Assembly: GCF_036711975.1 (NCBI RefSeq)
Contig: NC_091966.1
Location: 39,439,501-39,503,500 of the forward strand
Direction of reading: 5' to 3'
Length of the DNA: 64,000 nt
Source of the DNA: Onthophagus taurus
Taxonomy: Eukaryota > Arthropoda > Insecta > Coleoptera > Scarabaeidae
The notes below the pieces were generated by a model. The model was not told the origin of the DNA, searched no databases, and saw only the letters and a program-made list of their open reading frames with translations. Within the stretch, counting starts at the first letter, position 1; each line of letters begins with the position of its first letter. Positions 48,639 through 60,300 of the stretch are shown piece after piece. The position numbers were made by a program, and so were the translations under genes.

Positions 48639-48806
48639 GTGTGTTAATTAATTATTATCGTTCCCAACGTCATCATTGCAAGTACGCAACCAATATCACA
48701 GGGCAATACGCATCATACGTAAATCGCGTATTGCAATACCAATACTGTGATATTGGTTGCATACTTGCAATGATGACGTCGGGTACGATAATTAATTAAC
48801 ACACTG
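48639..48806. mobile_element. Near-perfect palindromic MITE just after ADCK1
   Basis: 168 bp bounded by TA on each side. The left half (gtgtgttaattaattat...cgtcatcattgcaag) is mirrored almost base for base in the right half (cttgcaatgatgacg...ataattaattaacacac), with a second inner inverted pair 'accaatatcac'/'gtgatattggt'. Only about 30 bp form the loop. Right outer end reads cagtgtgtt inverted, so a Tc1/mariner-type MITE is likely. The 61-codon frame across it is accidental. Confidence 0.8.
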
Positions 48807-48809
48807 TAT

Positions 48810-49254
48810 GTGTACTTAAGGAATAAGGTGAGAGTGTTGTAACAATTATTGCTCATTAGATGCATATATTATTATTAAAATCAATTAGATCTTAAAGTTA
48901 AATAATTCATTTAATAAATTTGATAATGTATGAAGAAGAAAATGTAAACGCTTCATGAGCAATATTTGTTTTATTCCCTAAGTTAATGTACAGCCATGTC
49001 AAACTCAATGTCACTGGTGGACAAAATCATGAACGTGGGCCGCAAAACCTAATATTAACCCTTTGTGTCCCGACGGTACTTTAAAGTACTGGTAGTTTTA
49101 AACACTCATTTTAAACTGTAGTCATCTATTCGGCTCATTTATATTATTATCCGCACTGTAGGGTTTTTAGGTATATTTTAACTTATTCGTCCAGATGTGA
49201 GCGTTTTTGAATTTTGTTGTTCAAAAAGGTACCTTTTTGATAAATGGTTATTAG
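48810..49254. other. ADCK1 3' flank, no gene seen
   Basis: Contains AATAAA-like signals for ADCK1 (about 48917) and a TTAACCCTTTGTGTCCC word at about 49055 that resembles a piggyBac-type end, but no matching right end was found. A short palindrome 'gtactttaaagtac' is at 49076. Confidence 0.35.
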
Positions 49255-50335
49255 GTGTGATTATTACAGATCATTTTAAAAAGAAAGCATTGAGCTTTAA
49301 TTTAAAATAAGTCTCATTCTTTAATTTCAATAATTACGGCTTCCAGGAATTTTTAAATTAGCATCTTTTTTGACACTTTTAGGTTATACGAAAATGTAAG
49401 GCTTGTTTCAACATCTTTTTTCTCAATATTTTTCCAATCCAACCCAACAATTATTATACATCATTTTAAAGAGAAAGCTTTGAGCTTTAATTTAGAACAA
49501 GTCTCCTTCCTTAATTTCAATAATTACGGATTCCAAGAATTTTTAAATTAGCATCTTTTTTGACACTTTTAGGTTATACGAAAATGTAAGTTTTGTTTCA
49601 ACTTTTTTTTTCTCAATATTTTTCCAATCCAACCCAACAATTATTTTACATCATTTTAAAGAGAAAGCTTTGCGCTTTAATTTAGAACAAGTCTCATTCC
49701 TTAATTTCAATAATTACGGCTTCCAGGAATTTTTAAATTAGCATCTTTTTTGACACTTTTAGGTTATACGAAAATGTAAGGTTTGTTTCAACATCTTTTT
49801 TCTCAATATTTTTCCAATCCAACCCAACAATTATTATACATCATCGTAAAGAGAAAGCTTTGAGCTTTAATTTAGAACAAGTCTCATTCCTTAATTTCAA
49901 TAATTACGGCTTCCAGGAATTTTTAAATTAGCATCTTTTTTGACACTTTTTGGTTATACGAAAATGTAAGGTTTGTTTCAACATCTTTTTTCTCAATATT
50001 TTTCCAATCCAACCCAACAATTATTATACATCATTTTAAACAGAAAGCTTTGAGATTTAATTTAAAAGAAGTCTCATTCCTTAATTTCAATAAATACGGC
50101 TTTCAGGAATTATTAAATTAGCATCTTTTTTGACACTTTTAGGTTATACGAAAATGTAAGTTTTGTTTCAACATTTTTTTCCAATCCAACCCAACGATTA
50201 TTATATATCGATTTAAACAGAAAGCTTTAAGCTTCAATTTAAAATAAGTTTAATTTCTTAATTTCAATAAACACGGCTTCCAGGAATTTTTGAATTAGCA
50301 TCTTTTTTGACACTTAGATTATGCGAAAATGTTAA
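49255..50335. repeat. Satellite array, 190-bp monomer
   Basis: The word 'aacccaacaa' lies at 49441, 49631, 49821 and 50011, exactly 190 bp apart, then at about 50187 in a shortened unit. Units share 'gaaagctttgagctttaatt' and 'ttaaattagcatcttttttg'. There are about 5.5 units, highly similar in the middle and diverging at both ends. Confidence 0.92.
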
Positions 50336-50394
50336 TTTTTGCTCAATATATTTTTTCTCAATATTCTATCAGATTTTCGTCGTTCTGTAGCTAC

Positions 50395-51105
50395 AGGTCT
50401 GATAAATAAATATTCAAATTTACTGCGTCAAGATTCGATGCGTCCGAGATTGCATATTTTGCTAAAATTGATTCCAAAGGCCTTTACTGAGTGTTTTGAT
50501 ATCGTTTTAATTCTGTCACGAAGTTTCAAAATTTTATCCTTCCCAGTTGTTGTATCATGCAATGATACTAATTCTAGTAATTCTTCATAAACGTTGGTAT
50601 CACATCTGTACTTTCGGCACAGGCAATAGAATTTGCAATGAAAGAGTCTGATTTTGTTTTTATCCAATCACTTGCATTGGCAGCTAACTTAATAACTCTA
50701 TCAGAGATAGTATTTCTGGACAACGATATATTTTGAAAAGCCTTCACGCTTCTAGGACTTACAATTTTATTAATTCACCTTCAACAAATGATTTTAAGTG
50801 TTTTGTTATCAACTCCGACAGCTCGCTTGAACAGCAGATTAATTCTTTTGCTTTTTTCACGCTTGCAGGCCACTTTATCTCGCTATATTCAAAATAGATT
50901 CGGGCTGCATGTTTGACATGGCTGATATACAATGTAGTTTTATGTTGTCCACTTCAATATTATTATTTTTTTTTAGCACTGGTAAACTTTGGGTCTCATT
51001 TATAAAACGTTTAACAAAACTACTTTTCCGCTTAGGTTTAACACACGACTTAAAGGCCTTTGTAGATGAAATACAATAAAATAACCACTGATACCGCGTC
51101 ATGTG
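50395..51105 (-). pseudogene. Decayed hAT-like transposase fragment
   Basis: Minus-strand frames from 51102 downward read FKSCVKPKRKSSFVKRF, HCISAMSNMQPESIL, then after stops LSRNTISDRVIKLAANASDW, SFIANSIACAESTDV and ELLELVSLHDTTTGKD. The pattern 's.nTi.rri.eLs.dv...l......fS.a.DEStDi.d' is typical of hAT-related transposases of the EPM2AIP1/GTF2IRD2-like group, here with the key acidic residues partly lost. It contains frameshifts and stops and no dimerisation domain. Confidence 0.6.
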
Positions 51106-51324
51106 GGTATTTACTTATTATTATATATATTTGTTAATAAAGCCAATTCTATCTTCGATCGAATCGTTTTGCTTTAAGCGAAATTTGTTCATAAAGGTAC
51201 AACTTAGTGCTTTAATTTTGATAAAACTCTAAAACAAAAAGATATATATTGTTTTTGTATTTATTATGTAGATATAGATAATAACATTAAATTAAATAAA
51301 AAAAGAAACTTAAAAAAAAACTTA

Positions 51325-54300
51325 TTATTGGTTATTAGTGATGTAACTTTCCACATAACCATCAACATCCTCTATCGTTTTCATCACTTCCTTAAAAAAT
51401 AATTCAGATCCGGAAATTTTATTGGTAAGAAGGTGAACGTAAGCTTTTCTTCGCACATCTTGAAGTTTATTTCTTAAATTCGAATCTTTTATACTTAATC
51501 TGCAAACAAAACAATTTTTATTCTTAATAAAAATAAATTAATAAGCAAAAATCGTACATATCTAATAAAATAACACAAATAACGTTCCATTGAGTTGGTT
51601 TAAAAACGATATTATGAGCTTGTAATTTAAAAGTCCTAACTAAATCGTGAATATCGGATAAAACGCCATTTCCGCCCAATTTAAAATCTTGAATTTGTTT
51701 TTTTAAGCTAAAAAAAACTCATTAATTTTAATAAATTTAAAGATTTTACTAACATTTTATTAATTGAATTAAAAAAAACTCTTTGTCTTAAAGCATTTTG
51801 GGAATGAACCTCAACCAATGGTAAAATAGCAGGTTTATCCTCATTTTCTTTATTACATTGCGAAGGAAAATTTTTATCCTCCCTTTCATAGAGATTCCCG
51901 CCATAAAAAGCTTTAACCTTCAAATCTAATTCGTTGCTTTCCTCCTTTAATTTTTTATAATCAGGAAGCGGTTTTAAATCGGTATTTTCATCAATAACCA
52001 CTTTATCAAATCTCTCTTCAGCTATTTCTTGCATTTGAAGTCGCCGACAAATTTCCATATATTTTAATTGTTGTTGCGTGTTTAATTCGCTTATTTTTAA
52101 TTTATCGAAACAATCCAATAATTTTTTTTCGTTCAAAATCTCTTTAACGCGTTTTTCCCCATAAACAAAAATGAAAGTATCGATTGTTAACCACTCGAAA
52201 ATATAATTTTTTAATTTTAATAAATTTTCATCTACAACGTTTTTATTTTCTTGTTGGGTGCTTTCCGTTACTTCTTTTATCGCTTCCAATTTCGTTTTGT
52301 TCAATCTTAACGGTTGAGGCTCCACCAATTTAGTTTTTGGATCTTTATTTATTTTTAATTTCTTTTTTAAATACTCCAATTTCTCCTTTTGATTCATACT
52401 TTTTAATTTCTCTTTATCCTCTTTATTTATCTTGGTGGATTGATTCGTTTCGACTTTCTCTTCAATCTTGGTCGTTTTAATATTAATTTCATCAATTTTT
52501 TTTGTTATTTCTTCAACGGTTGATTCAACACTAGATGAATCATCGTCGATTTCAACTTCGCTTTCTTCATTTTCATTAATAACGTTTAAGGATCGTCTAT
52601 GAACCTTTAATTTTTTATTGGTAATTTTTTTCTTTTTTTCTGTATCAGCTACTTCTTCCAATGAATACTGAGCAAATTGTGATATTGATGTGAATTGTGT
52701 TGTTTCCGTTTCTGTGGTTGATTTGATAATACCTTGATCGATAAATTCACCAGGAGAACCCCTTTAAAATTACATAAAATTAATACAAAATAAATGATTA
52801 ACACAAAAACAACGTACGTTTCGCTTGACGGTAAAAGATTTAACATGGAAGTTTCGTTATGGTTCCTTAACCATAAAGGACTTGAATCTAATTGCTTCTT
52901 GACGTGAAGACTTGCTTTATAACAATAATTGCTACAATAATTCTTTCTATCGGTAATTTCGTATACTTTATTCGCTTTGGATAAGATGATGTATTTTTGT
53001 TTAGGCATATCGGGGATTTTCTTCCCACATAGTGAATACCCACAAAGTTTAGCCAAAGATCTTTCTTCAACTACGTCCTGATAATATTCCGGATTAATGT
53101 ACTTCAACTAATAAATAAAAGAGAAACAAACTTCCTTATTAAAATCGTTGGAAAAATTCAAGAATCATCATGTGGCTTAAAAAATCAATGTGAAATTACC
53201 CAAAAAACACGTTAAAAATAAAAAGAAAGTGCGGAAAAGTGTAGAACATACTGAAAAATAACATTAAAGTTTTGATGTGACGTCACGTTTTGTGACGCAA
53301 GGCAAAAACCGCGACGAATATATTTTTATTGACTTTTCTTTCAATAAAAAAAAATATATCACAATCTAACGCTAAACAACAATTAAAACTAACACTAGAC
53401 CTAAAACTAGAAACATTCGGGTTTAGCCGCACGTCTTTCAAGACGGCTAAACCCGAATGATTCTAGTTCTAGGTCTTGTGTTAGTTTTAGTGCAAAACTA
53501 GAACTAACACTAGACCGAAAACTAGAAACATTCGGATTTAGCCTCACGTCTTTCAAGACGGCTAAACCCGAATGATTCTAGTTCTGGGTCTTGTGTTAGT
53601 TTTAGTAATAGTGTAAGTGTAAAACTAGAACTATCACTAGACCTAGAAACATTCGGGTTTAGCCGCACGTCTCTTAAGACGGCTAAACCCGAATGATTCT
53701 AGTTCTAGGTCTTGTGTTAGTTTTAGTGATAGTGTTAAACTAGAACTATCACTAGACCTAGAAACATTCGGGTTTAGCCTCACGTCTTTGATGACGGCTA
53801 AACCCGAATGATTCTAGTTCTAGGTCTTGTGCTAGTTTTAGTTATAGTGTAAGTGTAAAACTAGAACTATCACTAGACCTAGAACTAGAAACATTCGGGT
53901 TTAGCCGCACGTCTCTCAAGACGGCTAAACTCGAATGATTCTAGTTCTAGATCTTGTGTTAGTTCTAGTGCAAAACTGGAAGTAACACTAGACCGAAAAC
54001 TAGAAACATTCGGATTTAGCCCCACGTCTTTCAAGACAGCTAAACCCGAATGATTCTAGTTCTAGGTCTTGTGTTAGTTTTAGTAATAGTGTAAGTATAA
54101 AACTATAACTAGCACTAGACCTAGAACTAGAAACATAAGGGTTTAGCCGAATGTCTCTCAAGACGGCTAAACCCAAATGATTCTACTTCTAGGTCTTTTG
54201 CTAGTTTTAGTGATAGTGTAAGTGTAAAACTAGAACTATCACTAGATCTAGAACTAGAAACATTCGGGTTTAGCCGCACGTCTCTCAAGACGGCTAAACT

Positions 54301-57300
54301 CGAATGATTCTAGTTCTAGATCTTGTGTTAGTTCTAGTGCAAAACTGGAAGTAACACTAGACCGAAAACTAGAAACATTCGGATTTAGCCCCACGTCTTT
54401 CAAGACAGCTAAACCCGAATGATTCTAGTTCTAGGTCTTGTGTTAGTTTTAGTAATAGTGTAAGTATAAAACTATAACTAGCACTAGACCTAGAACTAGA
54501 AACATAAGGGTTTAGCCGAATGTCTCTCAAGACGGCTAAACCCAAATGATTCTACTTCTAGGTCTTTTGCTAGTTTTAGTGATAGTGTAAGTGTAAAACT
54601 AGAACTATCACTAGATCTAGAACTAGAAACATTCGGGTTTAGTCGCACGTCTCTCAAGACGGCTAAACCCGAATGATTCTAGTTCTAGGTCTTGTGTTAG
54701 TTCTAGTGCAAAACTGGAACTAACACTAGACCGAAAACTAGAAACATTCGGATTTAGCCCCACGTCTTTCAAGACGGCTAAACCCGAATGATTCTAGTTC
54801 TAGGTCTTGTGTTACCTTTAGTAATAGTGTAAGTATAAAACTAGAACTGTCACTAGACCTAGAACTAGAAACATAAGGGTTTAGCCGGATGTCTCTCAAG
54901 ACGGCTAAACCCGAATGATTCTAGTTCTAGGTCTTGTGCTAGTTTTAGTGATAGTGTAAGTGTAAAAGTAGAACTATCACTAGATCTAGAACTAGAAACA
55001 TTCGGGTTTAGCCGCACGTCTTTCAAGACGGCTAAACCCGAATGATTCTAGTTCTAGGTCTTGTGTTAGCTTTAGTAATAGTGTAACTATAAAACTAGAA
55101 CTATCACTAGACCTAGAACTAGAAACATAAAGGTTTAGCCGCATGTCTCTCAAGACAGCTAAACCCGAATGATTCTAGTTCTAGGTCTTGTGCTAGTTTT
55201 AGTGATAGTGTAAGTGTAAAACTAGAACTATCACTAGACCTAGAACTAGAAATATTCGAGTTTAGCCCCACGTCTCTCAATACGGCTAAACCCGAATGAT
55301 TCTAGTTCTAGGTCTTGTGTTAGCTTTAGTAATAGTGTAACTATAAAACTAGAACTATCACTAGACCTAGAACTAGAAACATAAAGGTTTAGCCGCATGT
55401 CTCTCAAGACAGCTAAACCCGAATGATTCTAGTTCTAGGTCTTGTGCTAGTTTTAGTGATAGTGTAACTATAAAACTAGAACTATCACTAGACCTAGAAA
55501 CATAAGGGTTTAGCCGCATGTCTCTCAAGACAGCTAAACCCGAATGATTCTAGTTCTAGGTCTTGTGCTAGTTTTAGTGATAGTGTAAGTGTAAAACTAG
55601 AACTATCACTAGACCTAGAACTAGAAACATAAGGGTTTAGCCGCATGTCTCTTAAGACGGCTAAACCTGAATGATTCTAGTTCTAGGTCTTGTGCTAGTT
55701 TTAGTGATAGTGTAAGTGTAAAACTAGAACTATCACTAGACCTAGAACTAGAAATATTCGGGTTTAGCCCCACGTCTCTCAAGACGGCTAAACCCGAATG
55801 ATTCTAGTTCTAGGTCTTGTGTTAGCTTTAGTAATAGTGTAACTATAAAACTAGAACTATCACTAGACCTAGAACTAGAAACATAAAGGTTTAGCCGCAT
55901 GTCTCTCAAGACAGCTAAACCCGAATGATTCTAGTTCTAGGTCTTGTGCTAGTTTTAGTGATAGTGTAAGTGTAAAACTAGAACTATCACTAGACCTAGA
56001 ACTAGAAATATTCGGGTTTAGCCCCACGTCTCTCAATACGGCTAAACCCGAATGATTCTAGTTCTAGGTCTTGTGTTAGCTTTAGTAATAGTGTAACTAT
56101 AAAACTAGAACTATCACTAGACCTAGAACTAGAAACATAAGGGTTTAACCGCATGTCTCTCAAGACAGCTAAACCCGAATGATTCTAGTTCTAGGTCTTG
56201 TGCTAGTTTTAGTGATAGTGTAAGTGTAAAACTAGAACTATCACTAGACCTAGAACTAGAAACATAAGGGTTTAGCCGCATGTCTCTTAAGACGGCTAAA
56301 CCCGAATGATTCTAGTTCTAGGTCTTGTGCTAGTTTTAGTGATAGTGTAAGTGTAAAACTAGAACTATCACTAGACCTAGAACTAGAAATATTCGGGTTT
56401 AGCCCCACGTCTCTCAAGACGGCTAAACCCGAATGATTCTAGTTCTAGGTCTTGTGCTAGTTTTAGTGATAGTGTAAGTGTAAAAGTAGAACTATCACTA
56501 GATCTAGAACTAGAAACATTCGGGTTTAGCCGCACGTCTTTCAAGACGGCTAAACCCGAATGATTCTAGTTCTAGGTCTTGTGTTAGCTTTAGTAATAGT
56601 GTAACTATAAAACTAGAACTATCACTAGACCTAGAACTAGAAACATAAAGGTTTAGCCGCATGTCTCTCAAGACAGCTAAACCCGAATGATTCTAGTTCT
56701 AGGTCTTGTGCTAGTTTTAGTGATAGTGTAAGTGTAAAACTAGAACTATCACTAGACCTAGAACTAGAAATATTCGAGTTTAGCCCCACGTCTCTCAATA
56801 CGGCTAAACCCGAATGATTCTAGTTCTAGGTCTTGTGTTAGCTTTAGTAATAGTGTAACTATAAAACTAGAACTATCACTAGACCTAGAACTAGAAACAT
56901 AAGGGTTTAGCCGCATGTCTCTCAAGACAGCTAAACCCGAATGATTCTAGTTCTAGGTCTTGTGCTAGTTTTAGTGATAGTGTAAGTGTAAAACTAGAAC
57001 TATCACTAGACCTAGAACTAGAAACATAAGGGTTTAGCCGCATGTCTCTTAAGACGGCTAAACCTGAATGATTCTAGTTCTAGGTCTTGTGCTAGTTTTA
57101 GTGATAGTGTAAGTGTAAAACTAGAACTATCACTAGACCTAGAACTAGAAACATAAGGGTTTAGCCGCATGTCTCTTAAGACGGCTAAACCTGAATGATT
57201 CTAGTTCTAGGTCTTGTGCTAGTTTTAGTGATAGTGTAAGTGTAAAACTAGAACTATCACTAGACCTAGAACTAGAAATATTCGGGTTTAGCCCCACGTC

Positions 57301-60300
57301 TCTCAAGACGGCTAAACCCGAATGATTCTAGTTCTAGGTTTTGTGTTAGCTTTAGTAATAGTGTAACTATAAAACTAGAACTATCACTAGACCTAGAACT
57401 AGAAACATAAAGGTTTAGCCGCATGTCTCTCAAGACAGCTAAACCCGAATGATTCTAGTTCTAGGTCTTGTGCTAGTTTTAGTGATAGTGTAACTATAAA
57501 ACTAGAACTATCACTAGACCTAGAAACATAAGGGTTTAGCCGCATGTCTCTCAAGACAGCTAAACCCGAATGATTCTAGTTCTAGGTCTTCTGCTAGTTT
57601 TAGTGATAGTGTAAGTGTAAAACTAGAACTATCACTAGACCTAGAACTAGAAACATAAGGGTTTAGCCGCATGTCTCTTAAGACGGCTAAACCTGAATGA
57701 TTCTAGTTCTAGGTCTTGTGCTAGTTTTAGTGATAGTGTAAGTGTAAAACTAGAACTATCACTAGACCTAGAACTAGAAATATTCGGGTTTAGCCCCACG
57801 TCTCTCAAGACGGCTAAACCCGAATGATTCTAGTTCTAGGTCTTGTGTTAGCTTTAGTAATAGTGTAACTATAAAACTAGAACTATCACTAGACCTAGAA
57901 CTAGAAACATAAAGGTTTAGCCGCATGTCTCTCAAGACAGCTAAACCCGAATGATTCTAGTTCTAGGTCTTGTGCTAGTTTTAGTGATAGTGTAAGTGTA
58001 AAACTAGAACTATCACTAGACCTAGAACTAGAAATATTCGGGTTTAGCCCCACGTCTCTCAATACGGCTAAACCCGAATGATTCTAGTTCTAGGTCTTGT
58101 GTTAGCTTTAGTAATAGTGTAACTATAAAACTAGAACTATCACTAGACCTAGAACTAGAAACATAAGGATTTAACCGCATGTCTCTCAAGACAGCTAAAC
58201 CCGAATGATTCTAGTTCTAGGTCTTGTGCTAGTTTTAGTGATAGTGTAAGTGTAAAACTAGAACTATCACTAGACCTAGAACTAGAAACATAAGGGTTTA
58301 GCCGCATGTCTCTTAAGACGGCTAAACCCGAATGATTCTAGTTCTAGGTCTTGTGCTAGTTTTAGTGATAGTGTAAGTGTAAAACTAGAACTATCACTAG
58401 ACCTAGAACTAGAAATATTCGGGTTTAGCCCCACGTCTCTCAAGACGGCTAAACCCGAATGATTCTAGTTCTAGGTCTTGTGCTAGTTTTAGTGATAGTA
58501 AGTGTAAAACTAGAACTAACACTAGACCGAAAACTAGAAACATTCGGATGTAGCCCCCACGTCTCTCAAGACGGCTAAACCCGAATGATTCTAATTTTCG
58601 GTCTAGTGTTAGTTCTAGTTTTGCACTAAAACCAACCCAAGACCTAGAACTAAAATCATTGAGAGACGTGCGGCTAAACCCGAATGTTTCTAGTTCTAGC
58701 TCTAGTGTTAGTTCTAGTTTTACACTTACACTATCACTAGAAATAACATAAGACCTAGAACTAGAAACATTCGGGTTTAGCCGCACGTCTCTCGATGATT
58801 TTAGTTCTAGGTCTTGGGTTGGTTTTAGTGCAAAACTAGAACTAACACTAGACCGAAAACTAGAAACATTCGGATTTAGCCCTACGTCTTTCAGACGGCT
58901 AAACCCGAATACGTTTCTTATTGACCAATTCTGGGTACGTGATTAGTAACTCGTACGTGAGGAATTTGAAGCGAAATTTTCGTCAGGGGCGCATTCTGCT
59001 CATCACGGCAGTTGTTAGCAGTGTGGAAAAGTGCAGTGTTTTATTATTTAGTTATTGTTGTGGTCATTGTTTTTGTGGTTAATTGTTGTTAAGATTCAAT
59101 TAAGTACGATGCCTAGTACAGACGAAGTTGATCACTTTGAGGCTTAAGTCCAACCAAAAAACATCCTAAAAAAAACTTTAGTGTGGAAATGAAGCAACTT
59201 ATTTTAAATGTTTTTAAAAATGAGACAAAAGAAAACCAGGAAATAACCGTAAATGAGATTGTACAGGGTGGGCAAATTTGGGTGTTATTATAGGCTATCT
59301 CAAAAACTATAAGAGATATGAAAAAAGTAGGTGCCATGTCCTGGTCTCTTTTTTCGACACTAAGCCAATTCTACAAACACCAAACCTCTCTTTTCTTTTG
59401 TTTTTAAGTTATAGCCACAAAGTCAAATTTTCGTGATTTCAAAAAATGCTCATGTTTCGTTTATTTTTCAAATTAGAGGAATGGGGTTGATACGTTCTTA
59501 AGACACTTTTTTTTTTAAGTAGAATATACTGCCGTTGAAAAATTTTTAACATACGTCAAAATTTTTGAGATACAACACAAAGTTGTATTTTTTAAATACA
59601 AACTATACTTGATTGTGATGTGCATATTTTTAGCTTTCCAATGATGTATCACATGTATGGTGTATTTGCGGAAAATTCCAGAACAGTAAGCGCTAATGTT
59701 CAAAATTTTGATTACAGTAGGCGGGTCCTTTGCACAAATATGACAGAATAAAGTTAATTTAAATTTCTCCCTGACTTTGTTCATCAAGAAAAAATGGTTT
59801 GTTTATTAACAATACAAGAACTGTATTAATTAATGAATAATTAAATATGAACAACTTCAGGAACTAAACAGTCACAGACTGTCATCTTCTTCTACTAAAC
59901 TTACTGGTTGTAAGGTTAGAACAGTATCAATGAATGAAATCTTCGGTAGTATTTTCCCAGTTTTCCCCAAACATAAGTTTTAGAAAAATTCATGAATGAA
60001 ATGATAAGCAAACTCACGTTGCTATAGTAACTAAGTGGCATTTATCGTTTTCCTCGCCTACTATAATTAAGAATTTGAATTTTGATCTTTAATATTTAGA
60101 ATTGAAAAATAACGCTTATTTTCTGCAAATACATCATGCGTGCGATACATCATTGAAAAGCTAAAGATATGCTCTTTTCAATAACATCATAATCAACTAT
60201 AGTTTGTATTTAAAAAAATACAACTTTATGTTATATCTCAAAAACTATCAGCTATGTTTAAAATTTGTCAACGGCAGTGTATTCTACTCAAAGAAGTGTC

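Noticed and set aside
49052..49070. piggyBac-type end (TTAACCCTTTG)
   Set aside because: No matching inverted end with TTAA was found downstream and no transposase is present; the word alone is too short.
52649..53107. RPAP2 starting at 53107 (TTG read as Met) or at the Met at 52661
   Set aside because: A ttattag acceptor lies directly before 53107, 52661 is inside an exon, and matching N-terminal exons in phase lie at 62232-61994.
58409..58786. 125-codon minus-strand frame with repeats of ELELETFGFSR type
   Set aside because: It lies wholly in the hairpin satellite and simply translates the monomer.
53385..58915. CRISPR-like array of palindromic repeats
   Set aside because: This is eukaryotic DNA in an intron; units are contiguous with no unique spacers and no cas genes.
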